Assembly: GCF_016808335.1 (NCBI RefSeq)
Contig: NC_053145.1
Location: 29,833,120-29,897,119, forward strand
Length of the DNA: 64,000 nt
Direction: 5' to 3'
DNA from: Panicum virgatum
Taxonomy: Eukaryota; Streptophyta; Magnoliopsida; Poales; Poaceae
Position 1 is the first letter of the stretch. Each line of letters begins with the position of its first letter. The translations under genes were made by a program, and so were the position numbers. Shown here in pieces: positions 1-10,871 of this stretch. The notes below the pieces were generated by a model. It ran no database searches, was not told where the DNA came from, and saw only the letters and a program-made list of their open reading frames with translations.

Positions 1-8
1 CTTAGTAG

Positions 9-300
9 TTACTCCAGTCTACAAGTTAGACACCCTATTTGCTAGCTCGAATAGGTATTGGATATTTCTAAGATGGTTTCGTCTTGGATAACTCAACGGG
101 GTTCATCCTAACAGATCTATCTTAAAAATTACTCTAGTCCTTGGTCAGGAAAACCTACTCGCTCGCCCGAGTAGCTTATGGTTATCTTTACAGTTGTTTC
201 TATCTGGATAGTCCGACGGGATTCATCCTAACTGATCAACTATACAAATTACTCCATGCGAGCATTCTACTCGATTACTCTAGTATTTTGTATTTATCCT
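9..300 (+). repeat. ~120-bp tandem repeat in element 1 3' UTR
   Basis: The hexamer TTACTC recurs at 9, 129 and 249, exactly 120 bp apart. The intervening sequence is alignable: each unit has a CTCG..GAGTAG/GAATAG core, then a GTTTCxTCTxGGATA segment, then TTCATCCTAAC near its end. At least two full copies and the start of a third are present, and the array may extend left of the window. Its place upstream of the antisense ORF matches the hypervariable 3'-UTR repeats known in Tat elements. Confidence 0.65.
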
Positions 301-400
301 AAGGTATCAGATCATACTTCTGAAGATACACCAATAGGATAAAAACAATACATACAAAGACAAGATTTCACAAAAGATGATAGGAATTGTTACAAGCAGA

Positions 401-2711
401 TCATTCTGCCAAGTTCTTCAAAATCTCCTCAGCAATTACTTCTGACTCTTTACAATAGCTCTGGAATTTCTCATTAGAACAGTCAGGAGCTATTCCTTTA
501 GCGATGGGAGCTAAATTATGCTGAGGCCAGTAAGACTTGACAACTCGAATCATATGGGTCAGATAATTCTTGGAGGTGGCCGCCATGACATCGAAGAGTT
601 TCTTGGGAGCCTCCTCCATACGCTCTACCAAAGACTTGCTACTCGACGACCCCTCTTCAGAATCTACCATATCTACAATAACCTGAGCTGCTGCTACTAG
701 TCGATTATGGTCGCTTGGAGAGCCCGATGAAAGCATATTTTAGTGATTATTCAAATCATTGGTGAAACAATGTCAAGACAAGGGTCAAAATACTTACAGG
801 CTTGAGCAGTCTATAGTTGTTCTTGGAGTTTGGCTTTCTCTTCTTGAAGGCTCTTGATCTGCTGCTTCATATCACAAAGCTCTAAATGATGCTTTCGATT
901 TGCTTCATAAAGCTTATTCCGTGCAGCAAGAGACTCATCAAGGCGTTTGGCAAACAGAGCATTCTGCTGCTCAAAGATCTTTCGATTGTCAACAGTCTTA
1001 TACAAAGCATGTGACTTCAAGAAGGACCGATTGGCAACTTCCTACAAAATACAAAGCAAAATTGGTCAGACACCACCTACTCGACATAAGCAAGTAGCAG
1101 CAGAAAAAGGCTTACCTTGGTACATTTAAAACCCCACTGCATATAGTCTGTGAGTTTCTTCACGTTGTCTATAGACAACAATGGATCATCAAAGAGCTCT
1201 TTACCCAATTCCTCCTTGGTAAATTGTGGCATAGACTGGAAGGGTACTACTCGAACAGCGGGATCTCTCAATCCTTCGGCTCTACCACTGTTAGTTCCAA
1301 CAGCACTTGAGGTACCTTCAGTCGCTACAGGAGTAAGCTTGGGTGCTTCAGGATTTGGCTCATTTGATGTCCCAGGCATGTCTGTATTCGGCAAGTTGGC
1401 AGTTGAGTTCTTGATCAACCCAATCACTGGTGACTCGGAGGTTGATCGAGTAGTTGTTTCTGAACCACTCTGCATCCAGTTACGAAAATCTTGGATCTGA
1501 TCCTTCTCATGCGCTAGGAGATATTGGATCCTAGCCAAGCGAAATTCGAAATAAGAAAGCTGAGGCAAATAGGATCTAGTTAAAGAATGTTAGATTTTTA
1601 CTGGCCACTATCGAGATGGTGTATTTTCCTCTGCAACAAAGCTCCAGGAGCTGCCTTCCGCTTCCTGCTATCATCAGAAGGAGCAGCATCTTCTGGAGAT
1701 GGAGGCATGCAATACCATGTCTTGTAATTTTTCTGCACAGGAAGCAAGGATTTATCGGAAGATCAAAACTTTATCTACAAGTACTCGGCAGTATTCCTCA
1801 ACACTTACCCAGGTCTTTTCGGGAGGGTTGGCTGCTGAGAAAAGTGCTGGCAGTTTTAGAGACTTGTCAAAGTTATCGAGTACTTCACAGCATCTCTTGA
1901 CTGCCTCAGAATGAGCCATTGCTTCTAGCGAAAGTCTAGTGGGATCCTTTGTACCTTCATATCGAAAGGCAGGATGTTTTCGGTGCTGAAGAGGTTGGAT
2001 TCGACGACTCACAAAGGAGAAGACCACATGATCACCAGTAACTCCTTTGTTTTTGAAATTGGCAATACCACGAAGAATGCATTCGACTTGCTTGCCACCA
2101 GGTCCTGCACTTGACCAGTTTGCTTGAACTTGGGGGGCGCCAACAGCTCTTTCTGGAAGTGGAGATTCAAAGTTCCCGACATGAAACCAGAAACTTTTCC
2201 ATTCAGCTCCTTTACCCGCTGGATCATAAGCTAAGTACTCGTCTCGGGTTTCAGGACAAAGTACTAATTCACATCTGCTGACGACGGCGGGTTTGGTGGC
2301 ATTCGAAACAGGTACAAGGGCAAAGAAATGTTGGAACGGATGGAAGTGGGGAACGATACCAAGGAATGCTTCACATAAATGAGTAAAAATTGAAAGGTGC
2401 AAGATGGATTGGAGAGTCAGACGATGCAATTGAATTCCCTAGAATTGCAGAAGAGCATAGAAGAACTCAGATACAGAAAGTGCAAGACCGCGTTCTACAA
2501 AATCACGGAACACAACGGTTTCTAGAGTACCTTCAAAGGGGTAATCTTCTCCTTCACCTGCACGCCATTGGATTACGGCTTGACTCTGGAGAAGACCCAT
2601 ATTTTCCAATTTTTACACAGCCGCTTGAGACATTTTGCTCTTGCGCCAGCCTGTTGAAAGATTTGCAGCTGCCACATCTTCAATCTTGGACTTGTTCTTC
2701 TCGGGAGCCAT
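401..2711 (-). pseudogene. Antisense multi-exon ORF of a Tat retrotransposon (PF04195-like), broken
   Basis: The reading frame runs opposite to the element's LTR. It starts at an ATG at 2711 (MAPEKNKSKIED) and passes through two in-frame stops (TAA after ...MSQAAV, TAG after ...YALLQF). It then continues as a ~220-residue globular block (about 2429-1790) resembling the 'putative gypsy type transposon' domain of grass proteins. Plausible GT..AG introns follow near 1790-1743, 1607-1560, 1115-1045 and 800-740. Later exons are Ser/Thr-rich (1568-1117) and then coiled-coil-like (1045-820, rich in E, K, Q), with another in-frame TAG after KLQEQL. The last exon ends at 401. The function of these antisense proteins is unknown. 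The stops make this copy a pseudogene. Exon borders are my inference from splice consensus only. Confidence 0.65.
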
Positions 2712-3321
2712 CTCAGTGTCACGAGTTTAGGCTCGGGGGCTACGAGAGGGGTTAACGGATGCCACAGGCAGTGGGAAAATGTAAATCTGAATTTGATGGA
2801 GGCTAGGAGTCAAAAGGGTAAAACCCTAGAAGTTACTGCACTGATTTATATGGTCTCTGATGGCAATTTTGTGAATACCTGGAAGATCAATAGATGGTTC
2901 TCTCTTCTAGGAGGTTTTCCTCATATATTTTTCCACGAGTTTTTGATTCTTAAATCAAAATTGTGAGATTTAAATTCAAGACTCGGGGGCTGTGGAATAT
3001 GTGTATCAGAGATTTATTTCTCAATTTTTTTGGAAAATAATGAAGGATAAAAGACTGAAGTGACCCTCAGCCTGATTGTGCGATTCAACCTAAGGCTCGG
3101 GGCCTACTCCATATGGAGCGCGAGTACATCGTGCCCCATATAAAAAAGGATTTTGGGGCTTGAGCACCTCACAGCCTTAGAGCAACCAGAAGTACTTGGA
3201 AGACTACTCGAAGCACTCAATTGAAGACTCAGAAGCACTCGATGAGATGTTCAGAGCACTTGAAGACGTCTTCAGAAATACTCGATGTCTGCAGGACTTG
3301 GCTACGAAGAGCTCGGGGGCT
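2712..3321 (+). other. Non-coding spacer between antisense ORF and 3' LTR of element 1
   Basis: No coding signal is seen. GCTCGGGGGC-type purine-rich strings recur (2732, 2982, 3092, 3311); the last directly precedes the LTR and is the likely polypurine tract. The end of the spacer (3190-3300) is packed with ACTCGA/ACTCAA words 9-12 bp apart. On the minus strand this would be the promoter and 5' UTR of the antisense gene. Confidence 0.5.
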
Positions 3322-3737
3322 TGTCAGACCCCGGGCAGCGGGACTGCTTATAGGCATAAAATGTTCTAGAGTAAGGGATAGCTCATGGATGTACCTTACC
3401 TCTCTTGTAACTACTCGAATAGGCGTAGAACTAGCTGCAGTACAAAGGAAACTACCCGATTGTGTTGTAGTAGGACTCCAACTGTACTGAGCTAGGACTT
3501 TCCATGTAACTCTGTCCCCCCGGATATATAAGGGCAGACAGGGACCCCCTCGAAAGACATCAACACCTAAGGCAATACAAACAACCACATAAGACGTAGG
3601 GTATTACGCAACTCGCGGCCCGAACCTATCTAAATCTTTGTGTTCCTTGCACCATCGAGTTCCAGAGCAGTCGATCCCTACCTACAAACCTTACTGCTAA
3701 GGGTATCCCTGAGCAGGCTTGGCGGTAAACACCGACA
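3322..3737 (+). repeat. 3' LTR of element 1
   Basis: The LTR begins TGTCAGACCCCGGG and ends GGTAAACACCGACA. It has a TATA box (TATATAAG at 3525-3532) in plus orientation and a typical grass gypsy 3' part. Length is 416 bp. The left neighbour is a purine-rich GCTCGGGGGC and the right neighbour is the coding sequence of another retrotransposon, which fixes the right end precisely. Confidence 0.8.
3525..3532 (+). promoter_or_regulatory. TATA box of element 1 LTR
   Basis: TATATAAG sits in the middle of the LTR, about 200 bp before its end, the usual place for the start of genomic retrotransposon RNA. Confidence 0.6.
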
Positions 3738-5384
3738 GGGTCTCTATTTTTCCACAGCCATAATTAAGGTCAAAAATTCTTTTTCATAGATAAATAGCTT
3801 CTGGTGGGCTAGTCCTAGAGCCTTACTGAGAAATGCCACTGGCTGGTCATTGTGCGTAAGTACTGCCCCCACTCCTACCTCAGATGCATCAGTCTCTACC
3901 ACAAAGGGAACATTGAAACCAGGGAGTGTCAACACTGGAGTAGTGGACATGGCATGCTTGAGACTGTCAAAAGCATGTTGAGCTTCAGAAGACTAGTAGA
4001 ACTATTTCTTTTTCAGTAGTTGAATTAGTGGTTTTGCAATTAAGCCATAGTGCTTCACAATAATACCCTGTCAATCCTAGAAAACCCCTCAATTCAGTGA
4101 CAGTAGTAGGTGTGGGCCAATTCAGCATTGCAGTTGTCTTTGCCAGGTCTGTAGATACTCCTTTATTAGAAATAATGTGTCCAAGGTACTCTAACTGATG
4201 TTGAGCAAAAGAGCATTTGCTTCTCTTCATGAATAACTGGTGCTCTCTGAGCTTGGACAGAACTTGGGTGAGATGCATCACATGATCCTCTAGTGTAGGA
4301 ATGTATACCAATATGACATCTAAGAAGACCAACACAAACTTCCTCGGAATGGACCCAATATCTCATTCATGATACACTGAAATGTGGCTGGAGCATTTGT
4401 GAGTCCAAAAGGCATTACTCGAAATTCAAAATGGCCATGGTGGGTTTTAAATGCTGTCTTGTGCTCCTCACCTTTTTTCATCCTTACTTGATGATAACCT
4501 GACCACATATCTAACTTGGAAAAATAGCAAGTGCCAGCTAACTCATCTAGTATTTCATCTACTAGTGGCATAGGAAACCTATTCTTGATAGTAATGTCAT
4601 TGAGTCTTCTATAGTCTACACAAAATCTCCAACTGCCATCTTTCTTTTGGACTAACAACACTGGAGATGCATATGGACTAGTACTAGGTGTAATAAGGCC
4701 AGCAGCTAGTAACTCTCTAATCTGTCTCTCAATTTCATCTTTATGGAAAGGAGAATACCTGTAAGGTTTAGAGTTGACAGGAATAGCATTGGGCAAAATA
4801 GGGATGGCATGGTCATAGTGTCTCTCTAGAGGAAGACCCTTGGGTTCAGCAAACACATCTTGATAGTTAGCCAATAAATCCTGCACAGGTTCAGGTATTT
4901 GTTCAGGAGGATGCTTTGGTTGACAAACAGTCACTGCAGCAAGAGCCCAAACATCATTGCCCACCAACCATTTCTGTAATCTGTCCACTGGTAATTCTTG
5001 TAGTGAGAGATCCTTAGGTTGTACTCCCTGAAGACTGATGGACAACCCTTTGTGCTCAAAGGACATAGTCTTGTTGTCCCAATGGTGAGTAATAGGACTG
5101 TGTGCACTAAGCCAATCAAACCCCAAAATAGCATCATATGTAGGCATATCCAAGACTATCATATAAGTGACAAAAGAATATCCTTGAATCCACCATTCCA
5201 GCTCTGGCACACATTTGTCAGAAATTATAATATCCCCATTAGCCACTCTTACTTGTTTGGGTGGGGCAGATACTGGTACAATTCCCACTTTTTGGAGGAA
5301 AGCTGAGCTGACAAAGGAGTGTGAGCTGCCACTATCAACTAATAAGAGAAATACTTTGTTCTTCACCAGGGATCTCAACTTCAT
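3738..5384 (-). pseudogene. pol: pol of element 2: protease, reverse transcriptase, start of RNase H (broken)
   Basis: The ATG at 5384-5382 overlaps the gag stop (ATGA), so pol lies in a different frame from gag. The protease motif is LLVDSGSSHSF near residue 16. RT follows with FCVDYRRLND, KLDMWSGYHQV and MPFGLTNAPATFQ. The frame breaks near 4330 and continues in another frame (3985-4335), where the catalytic region reads FLDVILVYI. The expected FLDD is therefore missing its second aspartate. A further break leads to the RNase H start (3744-3950: FVVETDASEVGVGAVL). That frame ends at a TAG where a Trp codon is usual, followed immediately by the inserted LTR. This copy cannot encode an active polymerase. 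Confidence 0.85.
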
Positions 5385-6613
5385 TGCCTCCCATGGTCAG
5401 TACCTGCTAATGCATTCCGAGATAAGGTGCAGAACTCCTCTGTCAAGGCGTCCTCTATTTCCAATTGCTTCAGCACTTCATCAGTTAGAGTGACATCCAA
5501 ATCATTGAGAACCAAAGCATTCACCTGATTTTTGGGTCTCTTGGTACACTTTGTAGCATGTGAAGGATCATATGGCTCTCTGCAGTAGAAACACAGGTTG
5601 TTGGCACGGTAGTAATCCCTGAGTTGCCTTTCTTTTGTCAGTTGAGGATTGGAAGTTGTAGTTTTCTGCTCATACTTGGGAGTAGTAGAAGATGTGTAGC
5701 GAATAGAGTGAGGTAATTTTGTTCCTGCACTCCAATGCTTGTCTCGGATGGTTTGCTGTATTTTGGCTAACATGACAGCTTTTTCCATTGTGCCTGAGAC
5801 TTGTCCTTGGACTGGATATCTGATTTTTGGTTTTAACCCCTTAATGAACTGTGAAACAAAGTAGGTATCTCCCATCCCTAAGTCATGCATAGCCACTTGA
5901 TATTGCAGAGCTTCAAATTCAGACACATACTCCTCAACAGTGCCAGTCTGATGGAGTTCCAGTAATTCATCAATAGCGTGTTGGTAATCATAAGCACCAA
6001 ACTTTTGTTCTACTGCCTTGATGAGGTCCTTCCATGTTCCCAAACCATGCTTCAGTTTGTACACCTGAAGCCACTTTTCAGCATTGTCGTCCATATGCAA
6101 TTAGGCTGCAGTGGCCCACATCGATTCAGGGATGCTCATCAGCTTGAAGTAATCCTGACACTTGTCCTTCCAGATGCGTGGGTTCTTCCCATTGAAACGA
6201 GGGAAATTCATCTTGGGTGCGAAGCCTTTAGCGAGAGAGCGATCAAGCGGTGGATCTCGGCGAGGAGCAAAAGGATTTTGACCCTGAGATGCACTGCGAG
6301 AAGTGCCTTTGCGACGTGGTCGAAAGGGTGGTACTGTGGATGTTTCTGAGGAAGTAGTGCTACTCTGCATATCCTCTTCAGTACGCATCTGACGGAGGGT
6401 TAATTGTGCCACTGCTTGACCTGTTGACTCAAGTTGCTTGGCCAGGGTCTGCTGATACTTGATCATCTGATCCAACATAGTGTCAGAGATGTCGACTTTG
6501 GCTTCCAATTTGTGCTGCATAAGATCTACCTCCTCTACCTTAGCAAAGAGCAAATCAAAATTCTCGGTAATGCTATCCCATCGTTCCTTATCCAGAGCGG
6601 CCTGTTCCTCCAT
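5381..6613 (-). pseudogene. gag: gag of element 2, one in-frame stop
   Basis: The start is taken at the ATG at 6613 (MEEQAALDKERW). The N-terminal ~90 residues look like a coiled coil (heptad-like, rich in E, K, Q and L). An SR/PRR-rich linker follows, then the retrotransposon gag domain from FPRFNGKNPRIWKDKCQDYF onward. A TAA at 6101-6103 interrupts it without a frameshift. The second half contains the QFIKGLKPKIR segment and a CCHC zinc knuckle (CFYCREPYDPSHATKC). Gag forms the particle that packages element RNA. The terminal TGA overlaps the pol ATG. Confidence 0.85.
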
Positions 6614-7027
6614 TGCAGACAACAGGATCTGGGTTTGGGCGGAAGGCTTAGGGGGAGCCGTTGTGTCTGCACATCAAGCAAGCGGACCACGATCCGGATT
6701 GGCGTAACCTCGAAACACTACACGAGGCCCAAATCGAGTCACACAAGCCGAAGGAGTTCAGCAAACACTCACCGGAATCCCCGAGCGTACGCCGAGATGA
6801 TCGATGTCGCGCCCGTTCGCGAAACCCAAGTCACCGTCACTACTAGTGATGCCGACGTTGCCTCCCAAACATGCGTCCTGCTCATCCAGGTCACAAGCAC
6901 CAACCACGGACAAGGAAATCCCCCACTACAACCTAAGCGGCGTGAGAGAACGGGGTGGTCGACGGTGCCGAAGCGGCTAACCGGCGATTTGCGGTGGCTG
7001 ACGCCGACTGAAAGTCGGTAGGCGGGG
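6614..7027 (-). other. Leader of element 2 between PBS and gag (left part)
   Basis: This is GC-rich non-coding sequence directly upstream of gag on the minus strand. It resumes at 17341-17477 after the Athila insertion, which inserted inside it. Open frames on the plus strand here look like composition artefacts. No other feature is seen. Confidence 0.6.
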
Positions 7028-8234
7028 TGTTGACGCTTCTTAAAGCGCCAATTTATGTACTGCAAGCGCACGGATCGTGTATAGCTTTTCCCTTAGAGTA
7101 TTCCCCCAAGGTTTATCAATCCACGGAACAAGTGTATTACTATTCTTAACTAAGCACTAATGATGTTGGTAAAAGATCTATATTGAGTGTATGAGTGTGA
7201 AATAGATCTAATCTAACCAATCTAATCTAATCTAGACTAGTGAGCAATGATAGATGTGTGCACAAGATATGAAGAGCATTTGTCCATAGGGTCTAGGATC
7301 ACTAGAGATGTAATCGCCAAGCAACGAAGAACGGATCTAATCTACCAAAGGTGTGTTCCAAGATCAAAACCTTTCCCTCCCGCATACTGTCACTACACGA
7401 GGATAATCGGTAACGAATCAACAAGAACACGATAGTTGATGTAATCTAAGTAAACCATGCAAGAGCAAAGCAAACTCAAAGCCAAGTCGCGAACTATTAG
7501 GCATCAAAGCATCATCAACAAGAATCGTGATAGATCAATCTCATAAAGGATTCGGCAATTACAACTCAAGATCTCCTTACAACCCCATGAACAAACGAGG
7601 ACTTTACCCCATGAAGCTAAGCGAAGCGTAGTCGATCATGGTGACGAAATCTCCGGCAAGGGATGGATCCCTTGCTGTCCTCCAACTTGCAGCGGCGCCG
7701 AGGGACGATGAGGCCTCCGGTGTCGCCTTTCTCTTGTGTCTAACTCGAATGTATCTCTGGATGCTCTTCTCTGCGATCTCCGCGATCCCTCTGCGGTGCC
7801 TCTCTTTGACGGCGGCTTCGGGGTATTTATAGGCAGATATGGTCGGTGGTTTTGGTAAAACATAGATTAGGGTTGACGCATACTTCGTGCTGAAGAAAAC
7901 CGAGACCGATTGGGCTCCGAAAAGGGCTAGGCCGGCCGGCCTAAGGACTCCAGGCCGGCCGGCCTGGGCCTTTTCTGGCCCCTTTCGGTCCCATCTTTTG
8001 TGTGTTGATTCTTCCTTTTATTCCTCATCTTAGCCCAGTTGTAACCATGCGTCAAAACATCTCCAAAAATGTCCCAATTCCTGTCAAAATGCAACATGCT
8101 CCAAAATCCAGGACAAAATCGAAAATGGTCAAGTTCGGGTGCCAAGTGGCGGGTTAGTACATGAATCATCCCGAAGAATTTACCAAAACGACTCCTAATC
8201 ATATAGTAAAATGGGTACTTAAGGAGCGCCAACA
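7028..8234 (-). repeat. Athila 3' LTR
   Basis: It begins TGTTGACGCTTC and ends GCGCCAACA, matching 16134-17340 base for base except about ten substitutions. It contains two GGCCGGCCGGCC palindromes starting at 7931 and 7954 (23 bp apart), and a minus-strand TATA-type sequence near 7830. Confidence 0.95.
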
Positions 8235-8250
8235 TTCCCCCCATGCTTAG
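8235..8250 (-). promoter_or_regulatory. Polypurine tract of the Athila element
   Basis: On the minus strand CTAAGCATGGGGGGAA directly abuts the 3' LTR. This is the primer site for plus-strand DNA synthesis. The adjoining GCTCGTCCTCGAGCAA is an inverted repeat often found next to Athila polypurine tracts. Confidence 0.8.
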
Positions 8251-10052
8251 CTTTTGCTCGTCCTCGAGCAAATCAAATCATCCAAATCCTTCCATGCGTT
8301 GCTCAAGAGTTCTCGAACTACAAAATTTACTTATGCAAACAAATCTAACAATATTTCTTCAAACAAAGGTCAGAGGAGCAGCGAGGATAATCATATCATG
8401 GGCATTTTAAAAACTCATCCAATATTACGCCACAACTCTTATCTTTAGCCGGCAACTCGAATATCGACAACACTTGCTTTTCTTGCCATCCTTGGAGGTT
8501 TTTCTCTCTCTTTGTTTTTAGAAGCAAAATACCCTGCAACAAAGGTTAGACCAAAAATTCTTGCACAAGTCCTTTCATGTCTCTCAATATAAGTGGCTAT
8601 CCTATTTTTATTTTGCAAGCTCTCATCTCCCAAAAGTCTCTCAAATATAAAGTGGGGCTATAGGTGAGGCTTAGCAAACTATATACATATATTGTCAAAT
8701 TAAGAAAACCTTCTAATGATTGCTTACCTTCCGAGCCAATGATCATGAGAGTTTCTTCAAAATGTAAAGGGTTCAAGGGTAAGAAGATTTAGAATGGTGG
8801 ACATGTGCAAAGGCATACAAAAAGATTGACTTCAAGGCACAAGCATCGTCCTCGTTGTCGGATTGCACATGGTTGGAATTGAGGATATTGTTCTCAAACA
8901 ACAAGGTAATATCTCTTTGCACTTCTCTAACCATAGAATCCCTTCATTTTTTTTTCTTCTCATACATTTTTTTTCTTTCTTTCTTTCTCCCGAATTTTCT
9001 TTCTCTTCTCCGAACCTTTTCATAGGACACTTTGTATAAAACATAGATAGGCAAATCTCCAAAGTGTCTCCCTAAATTTTTAGAGCCCGAACCGAGACCA
9101 GAGAGGCCTAGGCCGGCCGGCTCAAGAGGTATAGGCCGGCCGGCCTGGGGCTTTCCCAGGTCGGATTCGGTCCATCTTTTGAACACTCCTTCCTTTCTTC
9201 ATCCTAAAGTTATGTTTTATACAAATCATGTGCAGAAACAGAACGTATCCTCACAATTGGGTTGTGGTCAAGGAAGATGATAATAAACAAGATAATCTCG
9301 GGTTCGGGTTTTGGAATCCGGTAGATCTCATGAGTTGTTCCAATGAGGAATTCTCATTACCGAATATTGACGTGGCTAGCAATTCAGAGATGAAAAATAC
9401 GGACATGATCATTGCTCGAAATTAAAACTCCCAAGAGAAAGAAATCCTAACTCAACTCAATGTACATCCAATACTTATGGTGGAACGAATAAAGCTTTTG
9501 GATGAAAGGATTTTTACTCTCAACTTGTCAAGAACTTGATCAACCTTATGCTTGTAGGGGTTTTATTATTTTTATGAAATTAAAGTCCTCCAAATCATGC
9601 CTTACTCGCAAGCGTAATCAAAACCAAGCGCTAGATCAAAGCTCAAGTGTGGGTATTAACATGGACGAATAATCTACTAAGCTCCACAAATACGAAATAA
9701 TTTTCATGACAATGCTCGTGAACAATTGCTTTAAAGAAAATAAAGTAAAATTGAATGCATAAATAAAATTGCACGATCCAACAAAAACAAAGACTCTTTT
9801 TATTTTGTTTTCATGACTCAATGCTAATTTAAGACTCACTCTCACACATGCGAAAAATAAAGCACACAATGCTAAACTATGACTCTCACACATGCGAAAA
9901 ATAAAGCACACTCACACGACGAACTTTCGAGTAAACAAAGACAAAAATTCAATCTACGAGTCGTCACACCTTCCCCCCCCCCCCCATGCTTAGATTATGT
10001 GGCGTCCTCGTCGCAATAATATAAAAGACGGGTGTGACACTCGTCGGCGTTC
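8251..10052 (-). other. Athila 3' non-coding region
   Basis: No coding signal. It holds a pyrimidine-rich run (8948-8995), a pair of GGCCGGCCGG(C/T) palindromes starting at 9111 and 9134, and a 44-bp-period direct repeat (9841 and 9885, CACATGCGAAAAATAAAGCA). A second polypurine-like tract lies at 9971-9993, with C13 on the plus strand followed by CATGCTTAG as at the true tract. Confidence 0.6.
9971..9993 (-). promoter_or_regulatory. Internal second polypurine-like tract
   Basis: On the minus strand CTAAGCATG is followed by a run of 13 G and AA, closely matching the LTR-adjacent tract at 8235-8250, including the downstream CGTCCTCG. It may be a duplicated or central polypurine tract. That role is inferred. 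Confidence 0.5.
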
Positions 10053-10871
10053 TCAACGGCACCTCGGGCAATTGCATCTTGGACGCCCTCCTCCTTGCTT
10101 TTGTAGATCTCCGACCATCCCAAATAACTTCCTTATATTGCGGACAAGGAAGTTGTAGTCTTTTTCGGCCAAGCTCTCGATGTCGTCTGTCCTTTGATCC
10201 ATTGCCACGATTTGATCGTGACACCTATCGATGGTGGCGCGGAGATCCGCGATTTCATTGCGGCACTTGAAACAGCACCCGAAGTGATGCCTGCCGCTGT
10301 TGGCACTGTCATCTTCGGGTTCGTCGTCGTCCTTCTTCTTCTTGCCGCTATCACCTCCGGAGGGGTCGTCTTCCTCTTTTCTCTTCTCTTCGGCCCACCC
10401 CGGCCAATCATCATCGTAGTCACGACCGGTGGCACCCCATGAACCAGGGCTCATGATGCTCTCCCAATCGCTGTCCCCCGCATAATCCTTCGGCTCCGGG
10501 GTGTGCTCGATGTAGTTCTTTCTTTTGACTCCGAGGAGGCGCAAGGAACGCCTAGGTGCGGGTGGCTTTTTGTCTTGTCGCTTCTCGCCTTCGTCTTCGT
10601 CGCTGCTGATGACGAGGACCACCCTTTGGGCTTGAGCTAGCCTCTCATTGTACCATTGACGGCCCTTCCCTCCGACGCTCATCTGTGCTTGGGTATTGAA
10701 TTTCTTCGGAGGGGCCTTCGCTTCACATCGCTTTGTTTCAACAAGGAGGGGCTGTGCACCGGTTGCCGAGATGGGGCTAGGCGTCTTTGGCGTGGGGGTG
10801 TCAGGCGTCCAACCCCTCTCCTCGATCTCCATTGCTGCAATCATGGCTCTTGTGCTCGCTGAACCGGCCAT
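10053..10871 (-). CDS. Athila extra ORF downstream of pol, unknown function
   Basis: This is an open frame of 272 codons from ATG 10871 (MAGSASTRAMIAAMEIEE) to a TGA at 10053, on the same strand as gag-pol. The first ~70 residues are Pro/Thr-rich. A basic stretch follows (PPAPRRSLRLLGVKRK), then a strongly acidic and lysine-rich region (EEKRKEEDDPSGGDSGKKKK), and a C-terminal part with cysteines (FGCCFKCRNE) and a last CNCPRC cluster around a predicted coiled coil. Athila elements often carry a 3' ORF that is sometimes called env-like. I see no signal peptide or membrane segment here, so an envelope role is not supported. A nuclear or nucleic-acid-binding role is possible from composition only. 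Notably, it stayed open while gag-pol did not. Confidence 0.55.
   Translation of the reverse strand: MAGSASTRAMIAAMEIEERGWTPDTPTPKTPSPISATGAQPLLVETKRCEAKAPPKKFNTQAQMSVGGKGRQWYNERLAQAQRVVLVISSDEDEGEKRQDKKPPAPRRSLRLLGVKRKNYIEHTPEPKDYAGDSDWESIMSPGSWGATGRDYDDDWPGWAEEKRKEEDDPSGGDSGKKKKDDDEPEDDSANSGRHHFGCCFKCRNEIADLRATIDRCHDQIVAMDQRTDDIESLAEKDYNFLVRNIRKLFGMVGDLQKQGGGRPRCNCPRCR

Larger units (their letters stand above)
1..3737 (+). mobile_element. Tat-lineage Ty3/gypsy retrotransposon, 3' portion (element 1)
   Basis: Only the 3' part of the element lies in the window. In order it has ~120-bp tandem repeats, a multi-exon ORF on the opposite strand, a non-coding spacer and a 416-bp LTR whose TATA box and end (ACCGACA) read on the plus strand. 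A pol-distal antisense ORF is a known property of Tat-lineage plant elements such as Grande, and this supports the lineage; no pol domain is visible to confirm it. The element ends abruptly against the RNase H coding sequence of another gypsy element, so it inserted there. The flanking GGGTC at 3738-3742 is the expected target duplication, but the other copy lies outside the window. The word ACTCGA is repeated throughout. Confidence 0.75.

Noticed and set aside
1077..1129. Extension of the antisense exon past MQWGFKCTK (VSLFLLLLAYVE)
   Set aside because: A splice donor (AAG|GTAAGCC) follows CTK, and the next exon resumes with EVANRSFLK, so the extension is read-through into an intron.
10053..10871. 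Envelope-like protein of the Athila element
   Set aside because: No signal peptide, no membrane segment and no fusion-like stretch are visible; the composition is charged and nuclear-like.
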